Shown: piece after piece, positions 42,801-54,287 of the stretch | Position numbering within the stretch: position 1 is the first letter of the stretch | Layout: every line of letters begins with the position of its first letter | Assembly: GCA_964030475.1 (NCBI GenBank) | Contig: CAXIPT010000008.1 | Span: 604,072-668,071 of the forward strand | DNA from: Tethya wilhelma | Taxonomy: Eukaryota; Porifera; Demospongiae; Tethyida; Tethyidae | Direction: 5' to 3' | DNA: 64,000 bases | Translations under genes and position numbers: made by a program | Notes under the pieces: generated by a model | Databases searched by the model: none | Seen by the model: only the letters and a program-made list of their open reading frames with translations | What the model was told of the DNA's origin: nothing

Positions 42801-42900
42801 AAAGAAAAAAAAAGAAAACTGGATTACTACGTGTGTACGGAATAAAAAATTCATTGTCTGTGGTATACAGTATCATGTGTATGTCTAATAACACCAAGTT

Positions 42901-42973
42901 GGTCCATTAGCTCAGTCGGTAGAGCGTCGTGCTGATAACGCGAAGGTCGTGAGTTCGAGACTCACATGGACCA
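42901..42973 (+). tRNA. tRNA-Ile (anticodon GAT), copy 2
   Basis: The 73-nt sequence is identical to the tRNA at 24334-24406, while the flanks differ by several bases. Acceptor, D, anticodon and T stems all pair, and a T-run follows. It sits antisense in the corresponding dynein intron of the duplicated segment, so it is the allelic or duplicated counterpart. Confidence 0.95.
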
Positions 42974-42989
42974 TTCTCTCTCTCTTTTT

Positions 42990-44650
42990 TTTTCTTACTT
43001 CCTATTTTCTCAAGAATATACCTTTCTAGCAAGTGGTTAGCAGATTTCAACCTCTCGGCTAGCTGCTGACAGGTCTGTTCAAGTGAGTGTTTCTCGATGA
43101 CGGCCTTATCAAACTGTTCCTGGAGAGCACACAGCTCTGATTGCAGTCTCTCCACATCTTCCTCCCCCATCTCTGACTCCTCTGGCACATCCTCCAACTC
43201 TGGCGGTTCAGATTTGCGATGCTCCAACAAGCCGTTTGGATCCGCTTGTAGCGACAACTCTAGCTTTCTGAACTCTTCTTGTGCTCTACAAAATTAGCAT
43301 ACAATCCTTAAAATCAAGATTGTGTGGAGTTATGTGTATACTTACCTCTTTAGTTGTTCACATGCTTTTTTATATGGCTGGAGAGAATCGTTGAAGGAGA
43401 CAATGGAGACAGCAAAGGCACACATTGAAGCAGCAGACTCAGCAGCATGGCGGGCCATGGACACTGTGATGAGATGACCAGGCTCACCCAAAGAGCTCTC
43501 GGTGGAAACACTCTGACGAAGGCTTTCAGAACTTGTCGTTTTGTAAGTATCTTCAACGGCTAGCTTAGATTTGATCAAATTGACGGCATCGGGAGATAGT
43601 CCTTCCTCCCATTTCAAACCATTCAAGAGGTCTAAAAACTTTTGTGAATCGCCAATTGCAATCTGAATACCATTCCACTGTTCTCTCTCCATCTTGGAAG
43701 TCTCTGTTGCACCTGCTGAAGAAGAGACAAAGGAGGATCTCTTCTTTGGAAGCTGAGGAGTTGAGCCCACTTCTGTGCTGGACCCAAGCTGATGGTCCCC
43801 AACAGTTCCATACTGTTTCAACAGTGTGAGTATGAGTTCCATTATCGTGCCAACAAGGCGTGGAGGATTATTGAGAGATTTGATCTGGTCGATTGTGTTT
43901 CGGTCTATCTTACTGTGCCAGTGGAGGGCATCTTTCTTGGCTTTGATCATTGCTTGTTTTGCTTCGTGTTCTTCTTCTTGTGCAATTTGAAGTTTCTCTT
44001 TGGCTTTTTGCATTAATGCTTCAAGTCGAGAGCTCCTTCTGTCTACAAAAACTGCCAAAAGTTCTTCATCATCTTCTTCATTCTCAAGTAGCATTCTCTC
44101 CTGCTCGGCCACCATTTGCATTGCACTCAAAACACTCGATCCATGACCTAAGATAGCTTTCAGTCGTTCCAGTTGACACGATTTTGCAGTCAAATCACGA
44201 AGAAAGTTCTCAGACTGCTGACTCGCCTTTTCATGCTGTTGCTTCAGCTTCTTAAGAGTGTTCTTCATTTCTTCGGCTTCTTGCTGAGTAGCATGTAGTG
44301 TCTGAAGAGCGCAAGTCAAATTCTTTTTCTCCTCAGCTATCTCTGAGTTTTTCTTTCTAAAGAGCTCACAGAAACATTCAAGAAACTGCAAGTAAGTTCT
44401 CAAACCAACATAAGGTAGCTGAAGCTCAACACTGTGCTTGTTTCCACGCAGAACTCGGTTCAGCTTCAAGACATTCTCCATGAGATACTCAAAAGATGAA
44501 GGGGAGTCTTGAGATTGAGTCATGTCTTCGTGCAAAGGCATAGTGGACGACATCTGCTGAATAACTGAGCTACCGGTATGAGGATGGCTGTCAGGAGTAT
44601 CTTGCCACTTTGGTTGCAGTCCTGCTTGGGTAAGTTGGCCTGTCTCTTGC
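42990..44650 (-). CDS. Dynein heavy chain, stalk coiled coils and microtubule-binding region
   Basis: A long exon (43346 to about 44650) carries CC1, starting LPYVGLRTYLQFLECFCELF. This is the canonical segment before the stalk, where dyneins read TPTSYLELISTF. Dense Glu/Lys heptads follow, then IDQIKSLNNPPRLVGTIMEL, the conserved I-x-E-I-K-S-x-x-x-P-P at the stalk base. A region rich in Ser and Gly (PQLPKKRSSFVSSSAGATE) and SKFLDL-type segments follow. CC2 is in the next exon (43025-43289). The microtubule-binding tip is not well conserved. The DNA up to 43731 is duplicated at 22492-25161. Confidence 0.87.
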
Positions 44651-44799
44651 ATGAAATAGCAATGAACAGAAGACAAGCAGTGGTGAAGAGAACTCCTGTG
44701 TGTATTGGGATACACATACACACAACAAAATATAAGAGTAATCTTATTCTCATGCATGCAGGCTCTCATGCACATCATAATACAAACACAAATTTTAAC

Positions 44800-46340
44800 A
44801 TCTTACCTGTGGTTCTCTTCTACTTGGACAGCCAGTGGGTTGCTGTCGAAGAAGTGGTGTGTTGAGCTGTTCAGAGTGTCATTGGTCCAGTCACACATCC
44901 ATATGATCTGAGATGACTGCAGAATTCCTTTGAAATCACTAAGATCATGAATATGTGTGAAGAGGATTTCTATCAAATTTAGGTTGTCATGATATTTACA
45001 CCAAACACAGCCAATGTCAACTACATTATTGACAGACAGTAGCTTACTTTGCTTGATGGCTGAACAATAGTGAAGTAGGTGGAAGACAGAAGACAAATCG
45101 GAGGTTACGATAAATCCTAGCGATGAAGTATTGCATTGGATCTGTTTCTTCACTTGGAAAGTCTCTCTTGATGGATGGAGCTAGAGCCTACATTTCAATA
45201 CAATCCCAGTATGATACACAATACAGTATACAGTCATGTATGAACATACATACCTGTAGTAGGCCTTCCAACTCATCATTGCTGAATAGAGACACCAGTT
45301 CTCCACAGGCCATTATATTGTTGAGTACATTTAGAACTGACACAGCAGCCAAATGTTTTTCCTATCAGTATACAGCAAAAGAATATCAGCAACCGTGCCA
45401 AAATAAAGAAGACTTAAAAGAGCTATACTCACATTGACTATAACTGCTACAGGCTTTCCCTCCAGGCCAGTCTGCCTGAGCAATGCTCTGAGGCCATCAG
45501 TGAAGACACTCTCCTTGGAGATGTCCAATCCCTGTACCTCATAGCCGGCAATGTAGAGGGCAAAATGAGCCAGGCTCTCAAGAGGCTGTCCCAGCGAACC
45601 GACCAAGATGCTGTTCCCCCTAAAACAGCAAATTACACATCACACAAAATCATAATCCTGTGACTACTTTGTACAACTATTGGACAGAGATACATTTGTA
45701 CATGGTTCAACATAAGAGAATTTACTTGATGAGTTTTAGAGCTCTGTGTAGTTTGACCAGATAGCTGACATTGTGGTCGGAGAGTTCTAGTGTGAACTGC
45801 TCTCCGTGTTCTTCCTGATAGCGCCTCAAGTGGTGGGAGATGGCAATGTGAAGATCATTCCATTGACTCAACGAGTGCAGTCTTATCTGTATAGTGTTTA
45901 TGTTCAGCTTTTGGTTTCAAAATGCATGACACACATGCAGATATTCTAGCCATTTAAATCAGAACAGTATTTGTGTACCTCTGGTAGAACATGTACAGGA
46001 GAAACCACAAATGAAAGTTGCTCCTTTCCTTGTTTGACTTCAGTTGCAATAGCACTCAAAGCCACTGGTTTGGTGGGACTGGAATCATCACCAACAGCAG
46101 TCAACAACTACCAAAGGAAGGGAAGATGAAATGCTTGCATTTCACAAGAGATCTAGTATGTGTGCATTTCTCCTCACCCTCTGGCTGATGGAATCAATGT
46201 ATCCTTGCAGCCATTCTTTGTCACTGACTCGGCACAGGCCATCGGTCAGGGATCTCTTCATCTCATGCGACCACACATAGCTCAACTCACAGCCAATATC
46301 ATCACAGTAACACAGACCCTGCATACACACAATGCCATAC
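44800..46340 (-). CDS. Dynein heavy chain, AAA4 exons
   Basis: The exon at about 45425-45620 encodes the AAA4 P-loop region, GNSILVGSLGQPLESLAHFA. The canonical dynein sequence has GVGGSGKQSL here; in this protein the glycine-lysine of Walker A is replaced by QPLES. The following exons (LNNIMACGELVSLFSNDEL and FIVTSDLSSVFHLLHYC, then the IIWMCDW segment) match the AAA4 large subdomain order. Upstream exons at 45730-45890, 45980-46110 and 46180-46322 lead in from AAA3. Nucleotide binding at AAA4 is therefore doubtful. Confidence 0.82.
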
Positions 46341-46375
46341 AATAAGTATTAACATACACTGACTGCTATGTACTA

Positions 46376-47754
46376 TTACACACTGCGGTTCAAGCTAACC
46401 TGAAACACTGAATTCAATCGACTGAGAGAAAAGAAGTAGTGTTGCCTTCCTGGCATGTTTGAGTTATTGAGTGTATGTTTGACCTTGGAGTACACCTCCC
46501 TTGAAGCCTCCACTAGTAGTCTGCACATCTCACTGTTAATCTTAGAGTTAGTGTTAGCTTGAACAAGTGAGTGAAGCTGTTGAGACACCACTTCGTTGAG
46601 ATTATGACCTTCCAAGTTTGGAACATGAATGACGGCAAAGTGCCTTTGGAGCCTTTGACCGACATGAGCCTCACTGCTGGTCGTGAGAGAAGCAAAGAAA
46701 ACCAGGTCTTCCACGAGACACCATTCGTTCTTCTTGACAAGGTTGTAGAGTCCTCCACCATCAGCTAGCTGTCTGAGGTACTCATGAGAGGAGCAGATGG
46801 ACTGCTTTCGTCTCAGGGGGAGATGGAGGTCGTCTATCGACCACAAGAGAGTCTTGTTGTGCTTAGGACCATAGGTGTAGCCTTTAAGTGTGCATTTGTG
46901 GATTTAAAATGTACATGACTGAGGTATACATCAGTGAAAAGCATATTATGGGAACCTAGACACTACCACATTAGCTACCAGTATGTAGCATAGTGATAGA
47001 TATATACCTTGTCTGTGATGAAAGTTGACTTGCATGAAGTTATGTAGTGAGTCTGAGTTTGTGTATCCACTGAAGACCACTTGTTTTAGAATCTCTGAGC
47101 AGTTAGCATTCAAAGCTATTACAGAGACAGAAGGTGAATAACAATTTGTATAGCATCACAAAAGGAGCATGTTGTGATAGTAAGTACCTCTGCTCTGGAG
47201 AAAGTGTTTACAAATGGTAGTCTTTCCACAGCCAGGAGGTCCAGCAAGAAGCACATGTCTCTTCGCCATTAGTGCCAATTCAAGAAGCACCTCAACCCGA
47301 GTCTGAACACACACACACACACATACATACACGATTATGGACTGAATATTTATAACATTTTTACAGAGCCATACATACCATGTCTGTTGTGTCAATGAAC
47401 ACATTTCCAAGCATATCAACCTGAGGGGACACATCTTCAGACAACCTATAGAAAAGTATCACAGCAGCTTTTTATAGCATAGCATGATGTCAGCCTACAA
47501 GCCTACCTTGATTGCCACACATCCCATTCCCCAGACTCATCCACGTAGTAGTCAAACACTGAGAACTCTGTGTCGTCATCAGGGAGGCTGTTGGTGAGCG
47601 TCTTGAGCAGCTGACTGAACCTCTTCTGCTCTCTCTCTCTCACTAGCACACCACCGTAGCTCCAAATGATGCTGAACAGAAGGAGACGCTCAACATGTAC
47701 TTCACTGAACACCTCAGCAGTCTCAGAGTAGGTCTAGATAAATGACCAAATTGA
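46376..47754 (-). CDS. Dynein heavy chain, AAA3 exons
   Basis: The P-loop AGPPGCGKTTICKHF lies at about 47200-47270 and is complete. The Walker B block reads LLWSIDDLHLPL, as in the canonical I-D-D-L-N-M-P of AAA3, and LRQLADGGGLYNL matches the conserved LRQ-x-x-D-x-x-G-x-Y-D segment. Upstream, the exon at 47505-47740 encodes the AAA2-AAA3 connector (IIWSYGGVLVREREQKRF). Of the four potential ATP sites this is the only one in which I see both Walker motifs conserved. Confidence 0.87.
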
Positions 47755-48009
47755 GAGATGAAATCGGAACCAATAACACAATACTAGTCTTTACACATAC
47801 ATTGAGCAATGAGGTAAGATAAGCCAGGCATGTCTCCAGCAGTCCAACTTCACTGTATACTGTGTGTTGCCTGTATTTCCACAGTAAATACATTCATGTC
47901 AATCTTCCAAACACCTCATACCCAGATCTTCCCCGTGAAATACACACAAGGACTTAATTTACAACTCGAGAAATATAAAATACGTGCCGGGGAAGGCCTA
48001 GGAATGAGG

Positions 48010-49455
48010 CTAATCCTGATACATACATACCCAGCTTTGTGAAGGACATAGTCCACGATTGGGTCCATTAACTGTTGGAAGTACTTGTGAAGACACTGAG
48101 ACTCCTGAGGTGTCCTGCCAGCCAACCAGCTCTGTACCACCGGCCTCCAACCCAGCACCCCAGAATCAAAATAGACAATACCCTATAGAAAAGCACACAT
48201 GTGGATCCATACTGCAGACTGAGGATATACAGATGTTGAATCAAAGAGAAAAAAACCTTGAGATTTAGCTGGGATTTGAACCCAAGGTCAGTTGGACTCA
48301 AGTTGAATGCTCTTGCCTCTGAGCCACTACAACTCATGGGCATTGTAGCAGAGAGAATAGTAATATACACTACTATATTCATTATTCATTCACTATTCAT
48401 GATGCATACACTTACACTGTTGAGTAGACTTGCAGGTGAAGCATTTTGCAAGTTTCCTGTCTCAAAGATGATTTTGAGGTTCCTCACTTTCAGGAACAGG
48501 TGCTCTCCATTAGACAGGGAGAGACTCTTGCTCCTACCAGTGAGCTCAGTGAGGTAGTCCATCCATGAGGGGTGGAGAGAACCATCCAAACAGGCCCACG
48601 TCACAGTCTGAGTGGCCTAAGAAACAAGGGGGAAAAAAGAAAAAGAAGAAGAAAAAGAAAAAGAAAAAAAGAAGAAAGAAAGATTAAAAGAATGAACAAG
48701 ATTTGTCTCTGGTACCCACACCATTGAGCTAAGTGGGTGTTGTGTTGACAATGCCAAACATAACATCATAATGATTTGTGTGTATACTGTGCACAAGTAT
48801 CATACCATTTGTGCCTTTCTGAAAGTGCTTGTGAAGATCCCATCCACCCAGTCACCTCCTGGTGCCTTGTTGCTCCCAAAGAGATCAGCAACACTCTCAA
48901 ATGTCTCGGGAAACATTCTCATCAGTTTCACGTTAGAAGCGCCTATATCATCTCCTCCCTTTACCGCATTCAAGGCCGATACTACAGTGCTGAGAGCAGC
49001 AGACTTACCAGTGGCTGTGTCACCAGCAATGATGACAGCTAGATAAGACAAAACACCAAAATTTTATGGACAAACCATCTATTGTACCAAAAGAACTAAA
49101 GAAATGGAAATTTCATGTGCATACCGTGGTTAAGTTGTGTAAGAGTGAACAGTTGCTCTGTTTTGCTCATCCATGATTCAGAAGGGACCAGTCCACTCCT
49201 CTCAGCCTGCTCCCTCAGTAGTTCTGATATGGTGTTCAAATCGGCAGTATTTGTGGTGAACTTGATGCTGGCTGTCGGCGATACAGGCAGTGCAGTGGAG
49301 AGGACATCCACCATGAGTGGCTGGAGCTGATAGGTGGCCAAGTCGGGACTACAACCAGCAAACACCTCTTTCACAATAGATGTGAATATGGTCAGTTCCT
49401 GCATGCATGAAATGATATAAATTGTCCTGAATGTGTTTCCAATCATACTTATCAC
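48010..49455 (-). CDS. Dynein heavy chain, AAA2 exons
   Basis: The P-loop reads AGDTATGKSAALSTVVSAL (about 48980-49040). It is followed by FGSNKAPGGDWVDGIFTSTF, aligned with the canonical FG-x-x-D-x-x-x-x-EW-x-DGV. The next exon has WACLDGSLHPSWMDYL and the exon end IIFETGNLQNASPASLLNS, which matches the conserved FE-x-x-x-L-x-x-A-S-P-A-T segment. AAA2 normally holds a structural nucleotide; the P-loop lysine is present. A tRNA-like repeat is in the intron at about 48257-48340. Confidence 0.85.
48257..48342 (-). repeat. tRNA-like element with Pol III boxes (c)
   Basis: The minus strand shows GTGGCTCAGAGGCAAGAG (A-box type) and GGGTTCAAATCCC (B-box type). The acceptor ends do not pair, so a tRNA-derived SINE is more likely than a gene. 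It differs in sequence from elements (a) and (b). Confidence 0.65.
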
Positions 49456-49590
49456 AGTCAGTACACTAAGTTAAAACAAATTCTTAGAAAACTTCCTTAA
49501 AGTAATATAACAGCAGTGGTCTTTGACAGTTCCAAAGACTATAACAAAATCCATACAATGTAACTCATTCTCAGCCGAAGTACAATATCT

Positions 49591-50742
49591 TTATTCAAAA
49601 TTCATGTAATACACACTCAGTAGTCCTATATACTGTACCTTGTCAGGGAATCTTGGTCCGGCAATGTTCAGCACCAGTTGTGCAATCAGTGCATGCTCTC
49701 TCAATGCTAGTGGTGACAGTTGAGGCTGGCCACCGGAAGGAGAGGTAGAGATCGACTTGGCACGTGGCCTCAGTATTTCGTGAGCAGGAGAGATACTCAC
49801 GTTGCTTACTCCACGAAGCTCTGACGTGTGATCCAAAGTCTGTTTTGAAAACTGAACACTCTTTTTGTTTGTGGATCCTTTTGTTTCTCCTCCTCCTAAA
49901 ACTCCTGGAGTGGCTTTAGAGCTCATCAGCTTCCTACTGGCCACTTTCAAGACACTACAAAGAGCATTAGTACTTAGCCAAGCTTGGGTGCAATTATGAG
50001 AGCTGCAATACAAAACAAAAATGAAACTGAAATCTAGTTAAAATTCAAAAAGTAAGAGTATACTTTTAAGTCCATAAAGGAAAGTTTCTATACACTTACA
50101 GTTGCTCTGTTGCCATAGTTTGGAGTGTAGCTAGCCTGTTGCTCAAAACTTTAGTTGCCTTCAATCCCAGAGCCGTACAGTGGACATGAAACACAACAGT
50201 GGGATCAGGGACGTTGATGGAGTAGGAACGAAAGAGAGGAGATAAAGCAGATGGTAGCTGCCACGAGGTGGCTTGAGAACAAGTGTTAGTCAGGAAGACA
50301 GCTACTTGTGGCTTCAGAGTAATCTATATGGGAATGGGGGGAGAGGGGGGATGATAGAAATTTCAAATGAGGATTATACTCCATCAGCTCACTTGTCTTC
50401 CACAAGGTAGCTCACAGGTGGTCTTCTTGGCTTGCAGAGCAAGTGTGATTGTGTGCATCATTTGCGAAATGACTGAGAGAGCAGATACTGAGAGTGTGTG
50501 TGCATCAGAGAAGCACACCCAGCAGCCATCTTGAGCTAGGCCTTCAAACGTCTTGGCAATGGCTGTCCTATCGGTTAGCGTACAAGAGTGAAGAGTGAGC
50601 AGAAACCGACCACAGAGTTGACTTATCCCCTGCAAACATAATGTAATTGTAGGATAATGTGCAACAAAGAGTATAAAACGGTTTACCTTAATCAGTTGGA
50701 CCTTTCCTGAGCCAGAGGGACCAATGAGCATACTACCAAGAT
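49591..50742 (-). CDS. Dynein heavy chain, AAA1 exons
   Basis: The exon at 50690-50742 encodes SMLIGPSGSGKVQLIK, where Walker A keeps GxxGxGK but has V instead of T/S after the lysine. The next exon (50396-50632) has DGCWVCFSDAHTLSV, aligned with the canonical GLWGCFDEFNRI. The Walker B Asp is Ser and the catalytic Glu is Asp. The exon at 50104-50325 (KPQVAVFLTNTC, then LPSALSPLFRSY, and ending ATEQLS) matches the end of AAA1. A Ser-rich insertion of about 70 residues follows at 49600-49950. AAA1 is the main motor ATPase of dyneins, so this protein may be a weak or non-motor member. A DNHD1-like identity is possible but not tested. Confidence 0.83.
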
Positions 50743-50886
50743 GAGAGGAAAGTGCCTATTTTGTGGGGTATATGTAATGTGTTTAGTCAGTTACTATTAC
50801 TCTACACAAACATGGCTTGGAAGTAGATAAGTATCAATGTATAGTAAATGTATATGTACTACTATTCTCTGCTCCAATGCCAGTGA

Positions 50887-50967
50887 CCTCTAGTAGCTTA
50901 ATGGTAAGAGCATTGGATTAGACTTCGACAGACCTATGGTTCGAATCCCACAAGATCTAAAGATTTT
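50887..50967 (+). repeat. tRNA-like element with Pol III boxes (d)
   Basis: The plus strand reads TAGCTTAATGGTAAGAGCA (A-box type) and GGTTCGAATCCC (B-box type), followed by a T-run. Stems are incomplete, so I treat it as a tRNA-derived repeat in a dynein intron. Confidence 0.65.
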
Positions 50968-50986
50968 TTTTCTCTTACAAATTTCC

Positions 50987-53900
50987 TCAATTTACCTGAG
51001 TGAAGGCCACTATGTAGTTGTCAGAGCGAGGAGTAAACACTGGAGGTGCACTGCAACCCAAATACTCAAACCCATACTTCAGTTGTTGATCAAGACACTT
51101 GAGGACGACAGCATTGCTCTTCTCCTCTGGTCCTGACCCATCCACATCATAGTGAACGAGGTAAGGCCTCATGTAGCGCTGCCAATCGAAATCTGACACA
51201 TCTTTGAGCTTGCGACGACACAGTTCTTCACTAATGTCACGTAACCACATTGCAAGCTGAGGGAGATTGGGCACACATGCAAATTCACCAATAACAATAT
51301 ACAGTATTCTACCTACCATTGCCAATGATTCCAGCTTGGCTCGATCCACAGCTGACAGAGTCTCATCGACCACCTTCCATGAGTTCCTCATCAGCAAGCT
51401 AGAAAGCTTCCCCACGGCCCAAGTGTTGAATCTGTTTCTCGTCCCAGGAAGAGCTCGCCGGTCATACCTACACTGGCTGAGTGCAACCTCACTGTCCCTC
51501 GTCCACTGGAAGTAAAGGGCCATGAAGGCAACTTGTGTCACGTTAGCCCGTGCACACTCTTCGAGGGAAAAGTTAGAGCCATCCTTGATGTCAATGGCTG
51601 AGAGAAGAAGATGGTGGAGTGTGGATTTGGTAGTTGAAAGCATCTGAGCTATCCAATGCTCGACTCCAGAGCTCAGTGGCACCTTGGGACACAAGAACAA
51701 AGAGAATATTCACATGTGCTATACCAAGAAATGTCAGAAATATATTACTGTAGATCTATACGCTTACAGGTTTAGTCAATTGCAGTGTTTCTCCTTCTTT
51801 TGATTTCACAGCTGCAATTTCAGGGACATCATCTTCGTATGAGGGAAGAGATGTCACTAGATTGGCAACTGCACCAAACAGTGACCCAAGATGAGGACAA
51901 ATGGATGCCACTGACGTGGGATTGCTCAAAATAGTCAGGAGAGTATCGTCCGATACGAAGAAGAACCTTGGAAAAACCTACACATTTGGACAGAAGTGTA
52001 CATGAACATACGTACAGTAGGAATGGACTGACCGTCCCATCGACACAATAATTTATTATGCTATAATATTATAGCTATCCACACAAACAAATGTGGCACT
52101 GAGACACACCTCACTCCAACAACAGGCCTGAGAGTTTCTCAATTATAGAAAGCAATTAGATAAATTTTAATCCTGAGTACAATAATTAACGGGGAATTTA
52201 ACTTATGATCACACTGATGCTGTACAATGATTATCATACATAATGATAAGTTTGATCTTCAAATATCACCATAGTACATGGAAAGGAATCCGTTACATTT
52301 ATGAACTTAATGGAACTCTTTTCTCAATGGGATACTAAAATCACACAGCATGCATTCAACCAGCTTTGTCATTTACGTGCAAGCCCCTATCAACTGCTCA
52401 GAGAGTACAATATAAATGATTCTGCTTTAGGTTAAATACACAATTAACTAGGAGGGATAAACGGAGCAAAAAAAAGCTGTATAAAATCATTATGTTGGCT
52501 TTCACTGTCTGCCTACTTGTAGTCATCACTGGTGCTGTGAACTTCAAAGTTAGTGCTACAGAACCCAAACAGTACAAGCCCCTCACCTTGGAAGATGGCT
52601 GTCCAAAATTTAATATCAACGAGGTTGAGAAAATTATTCTCCGATCTATTGGACCATTCATTGAAGGACTATCTGAGACAGCAGTGCAATCACCAACAAA
52701 AGTTATTGCTGAAAATCCTCAAACTGTTGCAACAGAACAAGAAGCCTCTCCCTTGCCAACAACAGAACTGACTACTACTAAACAGAACATGGCAAATCCT
52801 GTCATAATCACAGATCCACTAAATACTTGTGGCAATGCTACACTTGGATGGAGGAAAGTGGTGTTAATCGACATAACTGATACCAGTTACAACTGTCCTC
52901 CTGGACTCCAACGGACATTTGGATACTCCAAGAGGACATGTGGACGAGTTCATGTAGGAAGCAGAGACTGTTCCTCTACTACATTCAGTATTGGAGGTTC
53001 TGAGTACAGTCGAGTTTGTGGAAGGATCAGAGGATATCGAACAACAGCTGCTACAGCATTTTTAGGATCTTCTTCACTCAATGATCAGTATGTTGATGGT
53101 GTGAGTCTGACTCATGGACCTGATGGTGAACGACAACACATCTGAACCTTTGCAGCAGGTACAGATGCTTTTTCAACTGAATCTAATTCTTTTCTTTGTC
53201 CTTGTGAAAAGCAATCAACCCAGCACCCTCCTCAATTTGTTGGCCATGATTACTTCTGTGAGAGTGCAGATACAAACACAGACGACCCCCTCTGGGATGG
53301 ACAGGACTGTTCATACACTAGCACGTGCTGTCAGCTGAATAAGCCTCCATGGTTCACAAAGGACCTGCCCAACCCTACAACTGACGATATCGAGCTACGT
53401 CTGTGTCTTACTCAGCCTTTTGTTGAAACATTCTTGGAGATTGATCTTCCACTGGAGCATATTGAACTTTACATACAATAGCTAGCTGTAATACTAATGC
53501 TTGTCAGCTCAGGACTTGCTTTCCATAACTATAACTCAGTGAATAAGTGTTATACAAATATAAGTATTATGTAGTAAAAATGAGTACATTAATTATAATG
53601 AGTGAATGGTCGCACAATTATGTAATCACTTGGCTAATCGGGATCAAATATCAGCACACCTATGTGGTATAGTCACGTGGTTGTTCACTCATTTTTTTTT
53701 TGCCAACACAGTTGCTAAGGTGCTCATTTGCATGGAGACTATCAAAATAAGAGTGCTTGTAGGAACATTGCAAAGACACCCAATGACAATGCGAACCATG
53801 TGGTCTATTGACAACCTTTAATTATATTTCCAGCTATACGGTGGAAGTTATATTATACAATATACCTGTCGCTTTGAGAGCAGGTAAGATGTGAGCGACT

Positions 53901-54136
53901 TTTTACATCCTTCCAGTTCCTGCCCAATCTTAGCGAGCAATACAGCCTTGGGGTTGTCCCCTCCTCCCGTGCAGCACTGGAGGACATTCCTAGTCTCATA
54001 GGCCTTCCTCATCAGCTTCACCCACTGCTTGTGGATGGAAGCAAACTTGACCACCTCGTCAGGAAACTCTTTGGCTGTTGTTGGAGTGTTGAACACTGCC
54101 TCTAGGTTCTGCCACAGCTCTTGCACTTGTAGCCAC
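50987..54136 (-). CDS. Dynein heavy chain, linker domain exons
   Basis: The exon at 53866-54136 encodes WLQVQELWQNLEAVF and ends in LLSKRQ. It joins the exon at about 51776-51977 that starts VFPRFFFVSDDTLLTILS, the strongly conserved linker segment FPRFYFLSDDELLEIL. The exons down to 50998 encode WLRDISEELCRRKL and YGFEYLGCSAPPVFTPRSDN, which corresponds to YGYEYLGNSxRLVITPLTDR just before AAA1. The linker is the lever that swings during the dynein stroke. The 1.9-kb intron between the first two exons contains an entire plus-strand gene (52492-53481). Confidence 0.88.
52492..53481 (+). pseudogene. Intronless secreted protein with an in-frame TGA, nested in a dynein intron
   Basis: A reading frame of 330 codons is interrupted once, by TGA at 53143-53145. 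Before it lie a signal peptide (MLAFTVCLLVVITGAV), a Thr/Gln-rich stretch, and a Cys-rich domain (CPPGLQRTFGYSKRTCGR and VDGVSLTHG). The TGA stands directly after RQHI, where related invertebrate proteins, as I recall them, have W followed by TFAAG. Exactly TFAAG follows here. The remaining 111 codons stay open, with CPC, HDYFCES, DPLWDGQDC and TSTCC, to a TAG at 53479-53481. A single TGG-to-TGA change fits recent loss, an allele, or a sequencing error. Without readthrough the product is a 217-residue truncated protein. Confidence 0.8.
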
Positions 54137-54287
54137 TGAAGTGAGGGGAAAAACACAACAAATATATGCACTGTTTGACAACAAATAGTTGTTTGAGCCT
54201 ACATAAATGTACAACTTTATATTCAAAACTGAAAACAACACACGAATGGGATTCAGTACAGTAGCAAGTATCACTCAAGTCACTAGG

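Noticed and set aside
53143..53145. TGA read as selenocysteine
   Set aside because: The flanking RQHI/TFAAG context points to a lost Trp codon, and I see no SECIS-like structure after the stop. A one-base change is simpler.
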